Origin: Actinomycetales bacterium
Lineage (GTDB): Bacteria; Actinomycetota; Actinomycetes; Actinomycetales; Dermatophilaceae
Direction: 5' to 3'
NCBI GenBank assembly: GCA_016710645.1
Contig: JADJVI010000017.1
Span: forward strand, 1-45,361
Length of the DNA stretch: 45,361 nucleotides
Positions within the stretch are counted from its first letter, which is position 1; the number at the start of each line of letters is the position of its first letter. Under the pieces are notes generated by a model. The model saw nothing but the letters and a program-made list of their open reading frames with translations, did no database searches and had not been told where the DNA came from. Made by a program: the position numbers and the translations under genes. This document shows positions 25,557 to 34,603 of the stretch, one piece after another.

Positions 25557-26404
25557 TGGTCGCTCCAGAGCCAGGTATGCCGGGTGGCCCGGTGCCGCCC
25601 TTGCCTCCGGTGCCAGCCACCTGGGGCTCCCGCCGGGTCACCGAGCGGGCCGAGTGCATCCTGGCCCCCAACCCCGGCGTCATGACCCTCGACGGGACCA
25701 ACACCTGGGTGCTGCGCGAGCCAGGCGCCGGGATGTCGATCGTCATCGACCCCGGGCCGCTCGATCCAGCCCACCTCGACCGGGTGCGGGCCGCCGCGAC
25801 CGCCGAGGACGCGCACGTCGGATTAGTGCTGCTCACCCATGACCACGCCGACCATGCGGAGGCGGCCGTGGCGTTCGCCGAGCGCTCCGGAGCGCCGCTG
25901 CGGGCCGTGCGGGCCGTCGGGGCAGGCCATGACGACCTGTCCGACGGTGACCGAGTGGGCGTCGGCGGGTTGGAGCTCGTCGTGGTCACCACCCCCGGTC
26001 ATACCGCCGATTCGGTGTCCTTCCTGCTACCCGCCGAGACCGCCCTGCTCACCGGCGACACCGTCCTGGGCCGCGGCACGACGGTGGTGGCCTGGCCCGA
26101 TGGCGAGCTCACGGCATACCTGGAGTCGTTGGAGCGGATCGCGGAGCTGTGTGGCACCGGCGCGGTGACCCACGTGCTCCCGGGGCATGGCCCCGACCTA
26201 CCCGACGCGGCTGCGGTGCTGCGGCACTACCTGGCCCACCGGGCCGAACGCTTGGCGCAGGTGCGAGTCGCTGTCGCGGCCGGAGCCCGGACCCCACGCG
26301 AGGTCGTCGAGGTGGTCTATGCCGACGTGCCCCGGGCCGTGTGGGGAGCGGCCGAGCTCAGCGTGCGCGCCCAGCTGGCCTACCTCGAGGATCGCACTCG
26401 CTGA
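25556..26404 (+). CDS. Metallo-beta-lactamase-fold hydrolase
   Basis: 282 residues starting at the ATG in TGATG (25556). The motif LLTHDHADHAEAAVAF (H-x-H-x-D-H) binds two metals. VVTTPGHTADSVSFLL, LLTGDTVLGRGTT and VLPGHGPDL supply the remaining His and Asp ligands. It is like Rv3677c and LACTB2-type hydrolases, of which some are thioesterases or nucleases. The C-terminal helical domain (EVVEVVYADVPRAVWGAAEL) fits LACTB2. Last gene of the DUF4177-RidA-Nudix-MBL operon; it converges on crp. Confidence 0.88.
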   Translation: MVAPEPGMPGGPVPPLPPVPATWGSRRVTERAECILAPNPGVMTLDGTNTWVLREPGAGMSIVIDPGPLDPAHLDRVRAAATAEDAHVGLVLLTHDHADHAEAAVAFAERSGAPLRAVRAVGAGHDDLSDGDRVGVGGLELVVVTTPGHTADSVSFLLPAETALLTGDTVLGRGTTVVAWPDGELTAYLESLERIAELCGTGAVTHVLPGHGPDLPDAAAVLRHYLAHRAERLAQVRVAVAAGARTPREVVEVVYADVPRAVWGAAELSVRAQLAYLEDRTR

Positions 26405-26481
26405 TCGGCGACCTGCGAGGACGTGGTGGGCAAACCCATGTCAGGGCGTCGGGTTGCGCACCACGTCGTGCGAAAGGAGGG

Positions 26482-27159
26482 TCAGCGGGCCCGGCGCTTG
26501 AGTCGCTCGACGTCGAGCAACAGCACGGCGCGGGCTTCGAGCTTGAGCCAACCGCGGGTGGCGAAGTCGGCGAGCGCCTTGTTGACCGTCTCGCGGGAGG
26601 CACCGACGAGCTGCGCGAGCTCCTCCTGGGTGAGGTCGTGGCTGACCATGATGCCGTCCTCGACCGGGCGGCCGAACCGGTTGGCCAGGTCGAGCAGGGC
26701 CTTGGCGACGCGGCCGGGGACGTCGGTGAAGACCAGGTCGGCCAGGTGCTCGTTGGTCTTGCGCAACCGCTGGGCCAGAGCCGCGAGGAGCGCCTTGGCG
26801 ACCTCGGGGCGGCCGGTGAGCAAGGAGGTGAGCGAGTCGTTGCCCAGGCCCATGAGCTGGGTCTCGGCGACTGCGGTGACTGTCATGGTGCGCGGCCCCG
26901 GGTCGAAGAGCGACAGCTCGCCGAACATCTCGCTGGGGCCGAGGATCGCGATGAGGTTTTCCCGGCCGTCGGAGCTGGTGCGCCCGAGCTTGACCTTGCC
27001 CTCGCCGATGATGAAGAGGGTGTCGCCAGGGTCGCCTTCGCGGAAGAGGATGTCGCCCCGCTCCAGGCGACACGGCTGCATCTCTCGCAGCAAGGCTGCA
27101 GCGGCCTCGTCGTCGAGAGCAGCGAATAGGGGAGCGCGTCGCACCACGTCGTGATCCAC
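26482..27159 (-). CDS. crp: Crp/Fnr-family transcription regulator (Crp/GlxR type)
   Basis: 225 residues from a GTG start at 27159. The cyclic-nucleotide domain has LFREGDPGDTLFIIGEGKVKL and MFGELSLFDPGPRTMT, with the phosphate-binding cassette GELSLFDPGPRT. The C-terminal HTH is LTQEELAQLVGASRETVNKAL. It corresponds to Rv3676 by synteny with nth, the MBL gene and the RidA gene. cAMP binding and global control of carbon and respiration genes are established for that family. A GCACAGTGTGC palindrome lies just upstream of the start (27163-27173), which could be autoregulatory. Confidence 0.93.
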   Translation of the reverse strand: MDHDVVRRAPLFAALDDEAAAALLREMQPCRLERGDILFREGDPGDTLFIIGEGKVKLGRTSSDGRENLIAILGPSEMFGELSLFDPGPRTMTVTAVAETQLMGLGNDSLTSLLTGRPEVAKALLAALAQRLRKTNEHLADLVFTDVPGRVAKALLDLANRFGRPVEDGIMVSHDLTQEELAQLVGASRETVNKALADFATRGWLKLEARAVLLLDVERLKRRAR

Positions 27160-27162
27160 GTC

Positions 27163-27173
27163 GCACAGTGTGC
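27163..27173. promoter_or_regulatory. Palindrome at the crp start
   Basis: GCACAGTGTGC is a perfect odd palindrome, extended by GTC/CAC with one mismatch. It contains the TGTG half-site typical of Crp operators, but not the full TGTGA-N6-TCACA spacing. It lies 4 bases before the GTG start and in the divergent gap to nth. Confidence 0.3.
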
Positions 27174-27274
27174 CACGTCACTCCACCCGGCGCTCCTAGG
27201 GGGTGTCCGCGACCGGCCGGTCCTGTCGCCCAGCGGGCGCTCAGTCGACCCGAGCGGGAGTTACCCTGTCGTGC

Positions 27275-28015
27275 GTGCCCCCACCTGCCCGCCGCGGCGT
27301 CCCGAGCGAGGAAACTCCGCTCGCCCTCACCCGGCGCGCGCGGCTCATGTATCGCGTTCTGGCAGAGCGCTATCCATACGCTCACTGTGAACTCGACTTC
27401 TCCACTCCGTTGGAGCTTCTCGTCGCGACGATCTTGTCGGCGCAGAGCACCGATGTGCGGGTCAACCAGGTGACGCCTGCGCTGTTCTCGCGCTATCGCA
27501 CGGCGGCCGAGTATGCCGGTGCCGACCGGTCCGAGGTCGAGGAGCTGATCCGCTCGACCGGCTTCTTCCGGGCCAAGACCGACTCGTTGCTCAAGCTCGG
27601 TCAGGCGCTGGTCGAGCGGTTCGACGGCGAGGTGCCCGGACGCCTGGATGACCTGGTCACTCTGCCCGGAGTCGGCCGCAAGACCGCACATGTGGTGTTG
27701 GGCAACGCTTTTGGCGTGCCCGGTATCACCGTGGACACCCACTTCGGGCGGCTGGTCCGGCGTTTCGGCTGGACCGAGGAGACCGATCCGGTCAAGGTCG
27801 AGCACGCCGTCGGAGCCCTCATCCCGCGCCGTGACTGGACCATGCTCAGCCACGTCGTCATCTTCCACGGCCGCCGCACCTGTCATGCCCGCAAGCCCGC
27901 GTGCGGTGCCTGCCCGATCGCCCGGTGGTGCCCGGCATACGGCACCGGCGAGACCGACCCCGAGCGCGCCCGGAAGCTGCTCACCTACGAACTCGCGCCG
28001 AAGGCCGACGGGTGA
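27275..28015 (+). CDS. nth: Endonuclease III, DNA glycosylase/AP lyase
   Basis: About 246 residues from GTG 27275; an ATG at 27203 is also open, but it would add a basic leader absent from the family. It excises oxidised pyrimidines in base excision repair. The helix-hairpin-helix LPGVGRKTAHVVLGN holds the catalytic Lys, GITVDTHFGRL the catalytic Asp, and CHARKPACGACPIARWC the Cys-x6-Cys-x2-Cys-x5-Cys ligands of the 4Fe-4S cluster. It overlaps the next gene (GTGA), so nth, the CoA pyrophosphatase and marP are translationally coupled. Confidence 0.94.
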   Translation: MPPPARRGVPSEETPLALTRRARLMYRVLAERYPYAHCELDFSTPLELLVATILSAQSTDVRVNQVTPALFSRYRTAAEYAGADRSEVEELIRSTGFFRAKTDSLLKLGQALVERFDGEVPGRLDDLVTLPGVGRKTAHVVLGNAFGVPGITVDTHFGRLVRRFGWTEETDPVKVEHAVGALIPRRDWTMLSHVVIFHGRRTCHARKPACGACPIARWCPAYGTGETDPERARKLLTYELAPKADG

Positions 28016-28731
28016 GCCCGCTGCCGCACCGCGTCACCCACGGCGACTCGCTGGTGCCCGCTCCGGCCGGACCGGGCGGAGCACCTCGGCCGCCCTGGGT
28101 CGAGCAGATCGTCCAGCGGGCCGGTGAGGTCGACCCGTCGTGGTTCAGCCGGTTCCTGCCCCCGGAAGCGGGTTTCCGGGAGTCGGCCGTGCTCGTGCTC
28201 TTTGGGCCTAACCCCGATGGTGAGGACTCGCTGCTGCTCATCGAACGCGCCCACAGTCTGCGCGCCCACGCCGGCCAGGTCGCCTTCCCCGGCGGGCGGG
28301 TCGATCCAGAGGACGAGGACGTCGTCGCCGCTGCCCTGCGCGAGGCCCGCGAGGAGGTCGACCTCAACACCTCGGGCGTCGAGATCGTCGGCCGGTTGCC
28401 CTCGCTCTACCTCCCGGTCAGCGACTACGCCGTGGCCCCGATCATCGCCTGGTGGCGCGACCCGGCGCCGGTCACGGTCGGACACCCCGACGAGGTGGCT
28501 CAAGTGGTCAGCGTGCCCATCGCCTTCCTCACCGAGCCGGACAACCGGCATACCGTCGTGCATTCCTCGGGTTACCGCGGCCCCGCGTGGGACCTCGGCG
28601 GCGACCTGCTGCTCTGGGGTTTCACCGGCGGAATCATCGACAAGACCCTCGAACTGGCCGGAGTCGCGCGGCCCTGGGATGCCGGTCGCGTGTTGCCGCT
28701 GCCGCCGAGGTTCTACGGGAGGCGCTCGTGA
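28012..28731 (+). CDS. CoA pyrophosphatase-type Nudix hydrolase
   Basis: 239 residues from the GTG that overlaps the nth stop. The Nudix CoA signature LIERAHSLRAHAGQVAFPGG precedes the Nudix box GGRVDPEDEDVVAAALREA followed by REEVDL. It would hydrolyse CoA or oxidised CoA to 4'-phosphopantetheine and ADP. It corresponds to Rv3672c. An N-terminal extension of about 55 residues before the domain is typical of the actinobacterial form. The stop overlaps the marP GTG. Confidence 0.92.
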   Translation: MSPLPHRVTHGDSLVPAPAGPGGAPRPPWVEQIVQRAGEVDPSWFSRFLPPEAGFRESAVLVLFGPNPDGEDSLLLIERAHSLRAHAGQVAFPGGRVDPEDEDVVAAALREAREEVDLNTSGVEIVGRLPSLYLPVSDYAVAPIIAWWRDPAPVTVGHPDEVAQVVSVPIAFLTEPDNRHTVVHSSGYRGPAWDLGGDLLLWGFTGGIIDKTLELAGVARPWDAGRVLPLPPRFYGRRS

Positions 28732-29936
28732 GCGGCGGCTGGCTCGTCGACGCCGTGCTCGTCGGGGTGCTGCTCTGGTATGCCGTGTCCGGTTACCGCC
28801 AGGGGTTGCTGGTCTCGGTCCTGTCGCTGGTCGGCTTCCTCGGCGGCGGGGCTCTGGGGATGGCCGTGCTGCCGGTGCTGCTGCGGCAGTGGGACTGGGC
28901 GCAGAGTCATGCTGCCGCCGCGCGCTACCTGCTCGTGGCGGTCGTCTTCGCTCTCGCCGTGATCGGGCAGGCCGTGCTGGTGACGGTGGCCCGACGGATG
29001 CGCCGGCGCATCCGGGCCCGCCCGGTGCAGGCCCTCGACTCCGCCCTGGGCGCCGTGGCGACCGTGACGGCCGTGTCGGTGTTGGTGTGGTTTGTTGCGG
29101 GCGGGTTGCGCGGGGTGACGTCGTCGGCGACCGCCAAGGCAATCGGCGAATCGCGGGTGCTCGCCGTGATCGACGCCGTGGTGCCGGCCGAGACGGGCAA
29201 CCTCTTCGCCGGCTTCCGGCAGGTGCTTGATCGTGGCGGTTTCCCGCGGGTCTTCGAGGGGCTGGGCGCCGAGCCGGTCATCCCGGTCGATCCGCCGAGT
29301 GTCGACCTGGCCCGGCGCCCGGCGGTCATCGCAGCCCTCGACTCGGTCGTCAAGGTGACCGGGGTGGCCGCCGAGTGCCGCCAGGGCCAGGAGGGCAGCG
29401 GCTTTGTCGTTGCCCCCGAGCGCGTGCTCACTAATGCCCACGTCGTGTCGGGGCTGGGCGAGGTCGGGGTCCAGGTGCGCGGCCAAGGTCCGACGCTGCG
29501 GGGGTCGGTCGTCCTCTTCGACCCGGCGCGCGACCTCGCGATCATCGCTGTGCCGCGGCTCAGCGCCCCGGCACTGGCCCTCGGCGATCCGTTGGGGCGC
29601 AGCGACGACGCCGTCATTGCGGGCTTCCCCCTCGACGGCCCGCTGCGCGTTGATGCCGCGCGCGTGCGCGATCGGATCCTCGCGACCGGGCAGGACATCT
29701 ACGGTCAAGCGGGTGTGACCCGGCACATCTACTCGCTCTACTCCCGGGTGGAATCCGGCAACAGCGGCGGGCCCTTGCTCGACACGTCGGGGCGGGTCGT
29801 CGGCGTCGTCTTCGCCCGGTCGGTCGACGACGACCACACCGGCTATGCGCTCACCCTCGAGGAAGCGGCACCCGTCCTGCAGGCCGCGGCGGCGGCGCGG
29901 ACCGCCGTGTCGACCGGGGCGTGTATCAGCGGGTGA
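28728..29936 (+). CDS. marP: MarP-type periplasmic serine protease
   Basis: 402 residues from the GTG overlapping the previous stop. The N-terminal CvpA-like membrane part has four hydrophobic helices (about residues 5-20, 27-48, 66-85, 105-125). The trypsin-like domain outside the membrane carries the triad His in RVLTNAHVVSG, Asp in DPARDLAIIAV and Ser in ESGNSGGPLLD. Two Cys (AECRQG near 218 and the C-terminal ACISG) may form the disulfide known for MarP. Established in M. tuberculosis: needed for acid resistance by activating a peptidoglycan hydrolase. The 3' end overlaps the convergent hydrolase gene by 11 bases. Confidence 0.93.
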   Translation: MSGGWLVDAVLVGVLLWYAVSGYRQGLLVSVLSLVGFLGGGALGMAVLPVLLRQWDWAQSHAAAARYLLVAVVFALAVIGQAVLVTVARRMRRRIRARPVQALDSALGAVATVTAVSVLVWFVAGGLRGVTSSATAKAIGESRVLAVIDAVVPAETGNLFAGFRQVLDRGGFPRVFEGLGAEPVIPVDPPSVDLARRPAVIAALDSVVKVTGVAAECRQGQEGSGFVVAPERVLTNAHVVSGLGEVGVQVRGQGPTLRGSVVLFDPARDLAIIAVPRLSAPALALGDPLGRSDDAVIAGFPLDGPLRVDAARVRDRILATGQDIYGQAGVTRHIYSLYSRVESGNSGGPLLDTSGRVVGVVFARSVDDDHTGYALTLEEAAPVLQAAAAARTAVSTGACISG

Positions 29937-30876
29937 TGCCCGGCGAGTGGAGGTCGGTGAGCCCGTCAAGCCACCTGATGAGGCGTGCGTTGACGGCGTC
30001 GGGGGCCTCCTCGGGCAGGAAGTGCCCCGCGTCGGCGAGAACCTCATGGTGAAACGGCCCGGTGACGTATGCCGTGGAGCCTCCCGTTGCGTCGGCCGGC
30101 AGGAACCCGTCGTCGGCGCCGTGTAGATGGAGCGCCGGCACGGTCACCGGAGCACTGAGCCGGCGTCGCAAGGTCGGTCCGTCCCAACGCAGTTGGTTAC
30201 GTCCGAACCATCGGAAGTACTCCGCCGCCGAGTGGGCGACGAACGGCAGCGCCGTCGCGACGGCATACCGGTGGACGTCGTCCTCGGACGGGAAGGCGCT
30301 GCGCGGGCTCGACCACGACGTGAGGTAGCCGCGGACCTCGCGGTCGTCTCGGGTGAGGGTGCGCTCGGGGCGGAAGGGCACCTGCATCCGCGCGATGAAC
30401 TTGGCCGTCGAGGAGAGCCGACGGTCGTGGCGACACGCGTGCTCCGTCACGACCGGGTGGGGCATCCCCAGACTCGCAACGGCCACCGTGACGGCCGGTT
30501 GCAGGGTGGGCATGGCCCAGGCGGTCCACCCGCCGAGGCCGTGTCCGACGATGACGGCTTGCTCGTCGCCGAGGCTGCGGACGATCGCGGCAGCGTCTGC
30601 GGCGGCGGTGTAGGTGTCGTAGCCCTTCGGCGGTTTGTCAGAGGCCCCGAAGCCGCGCAGGTCGACAGCGGCAGCCCGGTAGCCCGCGTCGGCGAGGGCG
30701 GGCAACTGGTGGCGCCACGCGTGCCAGAACTGCGGGAAGCCGTGCAACAGCAGAACAAGCGGTCCATCGCCTGCCGTCGCCACGTGGAATCGCGCGCCAT
30801 TGGCCGACACGAAGGAATGCTCCCAAGGCCCGTCGTACAGCAACGACGCGGCGTCAGATGCTCCGCTGAGACTCAC
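29926..30876 (-). CDS. Alpha/beta-hydrolase, EphE-like, lacking the nucleophile
   Basis: About 316 residues if GTG 30876 is the start; a TTG at 30918 is open too but would overlap the upstream gene. The oxyanion motif LLLHGFPQFWHAWRHQLP and DLRGFGASDKPPKGYD are as in epoxide hydrolases, and DAGHFLPEEAPD supplies the His. The nucleophile elbow, normally GHDxGG or GxSxG, reads VIVGHGLGGWTAW, with Gly in the nucleophile position. Classical esterase or epoxide hydrolase chemistry is therefore not expected unless another residue replaces it. It lies in the place of ephE (Rv3670), next to marP. Confidence 0.85.
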   Translation of the reverse strand: MSLSGASDAASLLYDGPWEHSFVSANGARFHVATAGDGPLVLLLHGFPQFWHAWRHQLPALADAGYRAAAVDLRGFGASDKPPKGYDTYTAAADAAAIVRSLGDEQAVIVGHGLGGWTAWAMPTLQPAVTVAVASLGMPHPVVTEHACRHDRRLSSTAKFIARMQVPFRPERTLTRDDREVRGYLTSWSSPRSAFPSEDDVHRYAVATALPFVAHSAAEYFRWFGRNQLRWDGPTLRRRLSAPVTVPALHLHGADDGFLPADATGGSTAYVTGPFHHEVLADAGHFLPEEAPDAVNARLIRWLDGLTDLHSPGITR

Positions 30877-30892
30877 CGTCCGGCTCGAGAGA

Positions 30893-31339
30893 TCAGAGTC
30901 GACCCTTGAGCGTCGCAATGGTCTCTTGCGCCGAGGCGATCGCCTTCTCCGGGACCGGCTTGGCCTGGGCGAGCGACTTCTTGCCGACCAGGGCGAGGAT
31001 CAGCGCCAGCAGGAACAGCACGACCGCGACGATGAGGAAGGCCAACCACGTCGCCAGACCCGCCGCGACCAACCCCCAAGCAGCCGCGGTCAGCAGAAAG
31101 CCCAGCCCGAACAGCCCGAAGAAGGCCGCACCGGCAAACATGCCCGCACCCTTACCGCCGGCCTTGGCCGACTGCGTCACCTCGGCCTTGGCCAGGGCGA
31201 TCTCGGCGCGGACCATCTCCGAGGCCTGCCTGCTGGCCGTGGCGACCAGCTGCCCCAGGGTGGGCTCGGGCGCACCGGACTCGACCAGGTCGGATACGTC
31301 CTGGATGCGGTACTCGCGGTTTGGCGTGTCGCTTGCCAT
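30893..31339 (-). CDS. Phage-holin-like/DUF1469 membrane protein
   Basis: 148 residues from ATG 31339, with GGGAGGACCC just upstream; the longer frame to 31444 is not supported. After a soluble N-terminus (TLGQLVATASRQASEMVRAEI, then LAKAEVTQSAK) come two hydrophobic helices (AAFFGLFGLGFLLTAAAWGL; ATWLAFLIVAVVLFLLALIL) and a charged C-terminal helix. This is the actinobacterial putative holin superfamily III/DUF1469, despite the name a cellular protein of unknown role. It corresponds to Rv3669 and is upstream of the EphE-like gene in one operon. Confidence 0.85.
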   Translation of the reverse strand: MASDTPNREYRIQDVSDLVESGAPEPTLGQLVATASRQASEMVRAEIALAKAEVTQSAKAGGKGAGMFAGAAFFGLFGLGFLLTAAAWGLVAAGLATWLAFLIVAVVLFLLALILALVGKKSLAQAKPVPEKAIASAQETIATLKGRL

Positions 31340-31587
31340 GGGTCCTCCCGGGTGGTCTTCAAGCAGGAGCCTAGCGCCGCTATCCGTTCGCGGGGGCGGC
31401 GCGCTTCGCCGCCCTGGGTCATGCCAGCACCGAACTCCCTCCAAGAATCGGTAAAGTCCGCCCGCTTCTGTTGCGCGTGGGGGTTTCGCGGGCGGAGCAT
31501 CGGACCCGGAGCCGTCGGGGGGCGGACAAATCGGACGTCGCGACTCCTCAGGCCCGTCATCCGACCGTCGAACCCCTAGGAGTACAG
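31340..31587. other. Divergent intergenic region before the M4 peptidase
   Basis: About 250 bases between the divergent holin-like and peptidase genes. It should hold both promoters. No clear -35/-10 pair or palindrome can be named with confidence. An AGGAG site precedes the peptidase ATG. Confidence 0.4.
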
Positions 31588-33192
31588 ATGATCTTCCGCC
31601 CAGTTGTCGCGGTCGCTGGTGCCGTGACGGCCTGTGCCGCCTTTGCCCTCGCTCCGACGGGAGCGGTCGCCGCGCCGGCGTCCGCCACCCCGACCGGAGC
31701 CGTCCCCGCTGCCCAGGCTGCCGCCGACGGTCTGCGCGGCCAGGAGCAGGCCCGCGCGGCCTCGACCGGCAAGGCCCTCGGCCTCGGGTCCGGCGAGAGC
31801 CTCACCGCGCGCAGCGTCCTCGTCGACCAGTTCGGGGTCCGCCACGTGCGCTATGAACGCACCCTCGACGGCCTGCGCGTGGTCGGTGGCGACCTCGTCG
31901 CGGCGCTCACCAGTGCCGGTGAGGTCATCTCGGTGCACTACAACCGCGGCAAGGACCTCGCGGTGGCCCGTCGTAGCGCCGACGTCTCGCCGGGCGCCGC
32001 GCGCGCCACCGCGGCGGCAGCCACCGGACAGCGCGGCCAGTCCGCGCCCGAACTCGTCGTGTATGCCGTGGAAGGCACCCCGCGGTTGGCATGGGAGGTG
32101 CGGTCGGACGGCATACAGGCCGACCAGACCCCGAGCCGCCGCGTCACCTACGTCGACGCAGCGACTGGCGCGCTCATCGAGTCGATCGAGGAGATCGTGA
32201 CCGGCACCGGCAACTCGCAGTACTCCGGCACGGTCAGCCTCGCGACGATCTCCAGCGGCGGGGTCTTCCAGCTCAAGGATGCGCACGGCAACTACGCGAC
32301 CGATCTCAACGGCGCCACCAGCGGCACCGGCACCCTCTTCACCGACGCCGACGACGTCTGGGGCAACGGCTCGATCACCAGCCGCCAGACCGCCGGTGTC
32401 GACGCCGAATACGGCGCCGAGCAGACCTACGCCTTCTACGCGGCCGTCCTCGGGCGCGCAGGGATCTGGAACAACGGCACCGGTGCTCGCAGCCGGGTGC
32501 ACTACGGCAATGGTTACAACAACGCCTTCTGGGACGGCACCCAGATGACCTATGGCGACGGCACCGGCAACGCCAAACCGCTCACGTCGATCGACGTCGC
32601 CGGCCACGAGATGAGCCACGGCGTCACGTCCAACACCGCCAACCTCGCCTACCGCAAGGAGTCCGGCGGCCTCAACGAGGCGACCTCCGACATCTTCGGC
32701 ACGGCGGTCGAGTTCTACGCCTCCAACTCGGCGGACGTGGGCGACTACTTCATCGGCGAAAAGATCGACCTGCGCGGCAATGGCACCCCGCTGCGTTACA
32801 TGGACCAGCCGAGCAAGGACGGCTCCAGCCCCAACTGCTACTCGTCCACGGTCGGGCGCCTGGACGTCCACTACTCATCGGGCCCGCTCAACCACTGGTT
32901 CTTCCTCGCCTCGGAAGGGTCAGGGGCGCGCACGGTCAACGGCGTCGCCTACAACAGCCCCACCTGCAACGGGGTCGCGGTGACCGGCGCCGGGCGCGAT
33001 GCGGCCACCAAGATCTGGTACCGCACCCTCACGACCAAGCTCACCTCCAGCAGTGGCTATGCCGCCGCGCGACAGGGCGCGATCCTCTCGGCCAAGGAGC
33101 TCTACGGCAAGAACTCCGCACAGTGCCTCGCGACCGAGAGCGCCTTCAACGCGATCTCGGTGCCCAAGGGCACGCAGACCTGCGCCAACTGA
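31588..33192 (+). CDS. Secreted thermolysin-like metallopeptidase (M4)
   Basis: 534 residues from ATG 31588. A signal peptide (VVAVAGAVTACAAFALAPTG, then AVAAPA) should be cleaved near residue 28-30. The propeptide has FTP (SLTARSVLVDQFGVRHVRYE) and PepSY-like parts to about residue 210. The mature M4 domain has VAGHEMSHGVTSN (H-E-x2-H zinc motif), GGLNEATSDIFG (third zinc ligand Glu) and DVHYSSGPLNHWFF (catalytic His). Cys in NCYSST, SPTCNG, AQCLAT and TQTCAN probably form disulfides. It degrades extracellular protein. It ends TCAN with no cell-wall sorting signal, so it is released. Confidence 0.94.
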   Translation: MIFRPVVAVAGAVTACAAFALAPTGAVAAPASATPTGAVPAAQAAADGLRGQEQARAASTGKALGLGSGESLTARSVLVDQFGVRHVRYERTLDGLRVVGGDLVAALTSAGEVISVHYNRGKDLAVARRSADVSPGAARATAAAATGQRGQSAPELVVYAVEGTPRLAWEVRSDGIQADQTPSRRVTYVDAATGALIESIEEIVTGTGNSQYSGTVSLATISSGGVFQLKDAHGNYATDLNGATSGTGTLFTDADDVWGNGSITSRQTAGVDAEYGAEQTYAFYAAVLGRAGIWNNGTGARSRVHYGNGYNNAFWDGTQMTYGDGTGNAKPLTSIDVAGHEMSHGVTSNTANLAYRKESGGLNEATSDIFGTAVEFYASNSADVGDYFIGEKIDLRGNGTPLRYMDQPSKDGSSPNCYSSTVGRLDVHYSSGPLNHWFFLASEGSGARTVNGVAYNSPTCNGVAVTGAGRDAATKIWYRTLTTKLTSSSGYAAARQGAILSAKELYGKNSAQCLATESAFNAISVPKGTQTCAN

Positions 33193-33226
33193 GCCGGTGA
33201 CCACACTCACCCACCGCCGATAGCGA

Positions 33227-33257
33227 CAGGGCCGGCCGGACATCCCGGCCGGCCCTG
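33227..33257 (+). terminator. Hairpin after the M4 peptidase gene
   Basis: CAGGGCCGGCCGG (33227-33239) pairs perfectly with CCGGCCGGCCCTG (33245-33257) around a 5-base loop. No U-tract follows. It lies between convergent peptidase and nhaA genes and could serve both. Confidence 0.75.
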
Positions 33258-33295
33258 CTGCGTGCCCGCTCGCCCGGTCCGAAGACCACAGGCGC

Positions 33296-34603
33296 TCAGG
33301 CGGGGTGGTCCGGCAGGTCGACTACGGCCTCAGGCTCCTCGTCGACGAGCGCGAGCTTGCGGTAGTAGCGGTCACGGCTCTTGAGGATGATCGCCGCGCA
33401 CACCGCCGCCAGCAGCGAGCCGACGAGCACCGCCATCTTGACGTGGTCGTCACGGTCGCTGCCCGCGCCATAGGCGAGCTCGCCAATGAGCAGCGACACC
33501 GTGAAGCCCAGGCCGGACAAGAACGCCAGGCCCAGCACATCGAGCCAGCCCAGTCCCTCGTCGAGCTCGGCCCGAGTGAATCTGGCCACCGCCCAGGTCG
33601 CGCCGAACACCCCGATCGCCTTGCCGACCACAAGACCGACGACGATGCCGATGGCCACCGGGTCACGCCAGGTCTCCTCCAGCCCGCCACCGACGAACCG
33701 CACCCCCGCGGCGAAGAACGCAAACACCGGCACAGCCACACCGGCCGAGAAGGGCCGCAGGGCATGCTCGACGGTTTCGGCCAAGGTATGCCGTGAGTCG
33801 TCACCGGCCGCGGCCAACTCGTCGCGTCGGCTCACCGGCACGGCGAGGCCGAGCAGCACCCCGGCGACCGTCGCGTGGACGCCGGCCTCGTGGACCAACA
33901 CCCAGGCGATCACGGCAGGAATGGCGAGGAGAGCCGGCTGGGTGAAGCCGCGCCGGAGCATCCACCCGAAGACCGCGATCGGGATGAGCGCCCCGACCAG
34001 CGGCAACCAGGCCAGGCTGCTGGTGTAGAAGACGGCGATGATGGTGATGGCGATGAGGTCATCGACGACGGCCAGGGTGAGCAGGAAGGACCGCAGCGCC
34101 GAGGGCAGGTGGCTGCCGATGACCGCAAGGACAGCCAACGCGAACGCGATGTCGGTTGCCGTGGGGATCGCCCATCCAGTCAACGCATCGGAGTCCCCCC
34201 CGAGGAAGATGACGGACACGGCATACAGGACTGCCGGAAGCGCGACACCGGCGATGGCCGCCGTGATCGGGACCGCTGCTTTGGCGCGGTCGGAGAGGTC
34301 TCCGGCGATGAACTCGCGCTTGAGCTCAATGCCGGCCACGAGGAAGAAGATCGCGAGCAGCCCATCGGCCGCCCACTGACCCAGCGAGAGGTCCAGATGC
34401 AGGGCGGATGGGCCGACCCGGAAGTCGCGCAAGGCGGAATACGACTCGTGCCAGGGCGAATTCGACCAGACCAGGGCGAGCATGGCGGCGGCGAGCAGCA
34501 ATGCCCCACCGACGGTTTCCATGCGGAGAGCGCGCGCCAAGAAGCGGCCCTCGGGGAGGCTGAGCCGCGAGAAGATACGGCGGGGCGTGCTGGGGGAGGG
34601 CAT
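33296..34603 (-). CDS. nhaA: Na+/H+ antiporter NhaA
   Basis: 435 residues with about 11-12 hydrophobic helices. Family landmarks are FFLVAGIELKREFIAG, WAIPTATDIAFALAVLAVIG (Asp of the discontinuous helix IV) and LLTLAVVDDLIAITIIAVFY (the paired Asp that bind sodium and protons). LGFTVSLLIGELAYG in helix XI is also present. It exports Na+ or Li+ against protons at alkaline pH. The start MPSPSTPRRIFSRL follows a divergent gap shared with the mutarotase gene. It is a single-gene unit converging on the M4 peptidase. Confidence 0.94.
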   Translation of the reverse strand: MPSPSTPRRIFSRLSLPEGRFLARALRMETVGGALLLAAAMLALVWSNSPWHESYSALRDFRVGPSALHLDLSLGQWAADGLLAIFFLVAGIELKREFIAGDLSDRAKAAVPITAAIAGVALPAVLYAVSVIFLGGDSDALTGWAIPTATDIAFALAVLAVIGSHLPSALRSFLLTLAVVDDLIAITIIAVFYTSSLAWLPLVGALIPIAVFGWMLRRGFTQPALLAIPAVIAWVLVHEAGVHATVAGVLLGLAVPVSRRDELAAAGDDSRHTLAETVEHALRPFSAGVAVPVFAFFAAGVRFVGGGLEETWRDPVAIGIVVGLVVGKAIGVFGATWAVARFTRAELDEGLGWLDVLGLAFLSGLGFTVSLLIGELAYGAGSDRDDHVKMAVLVGSLLAAVCAAIILKSRDRYYRKLALVDEEPEAVVDLPDHPA

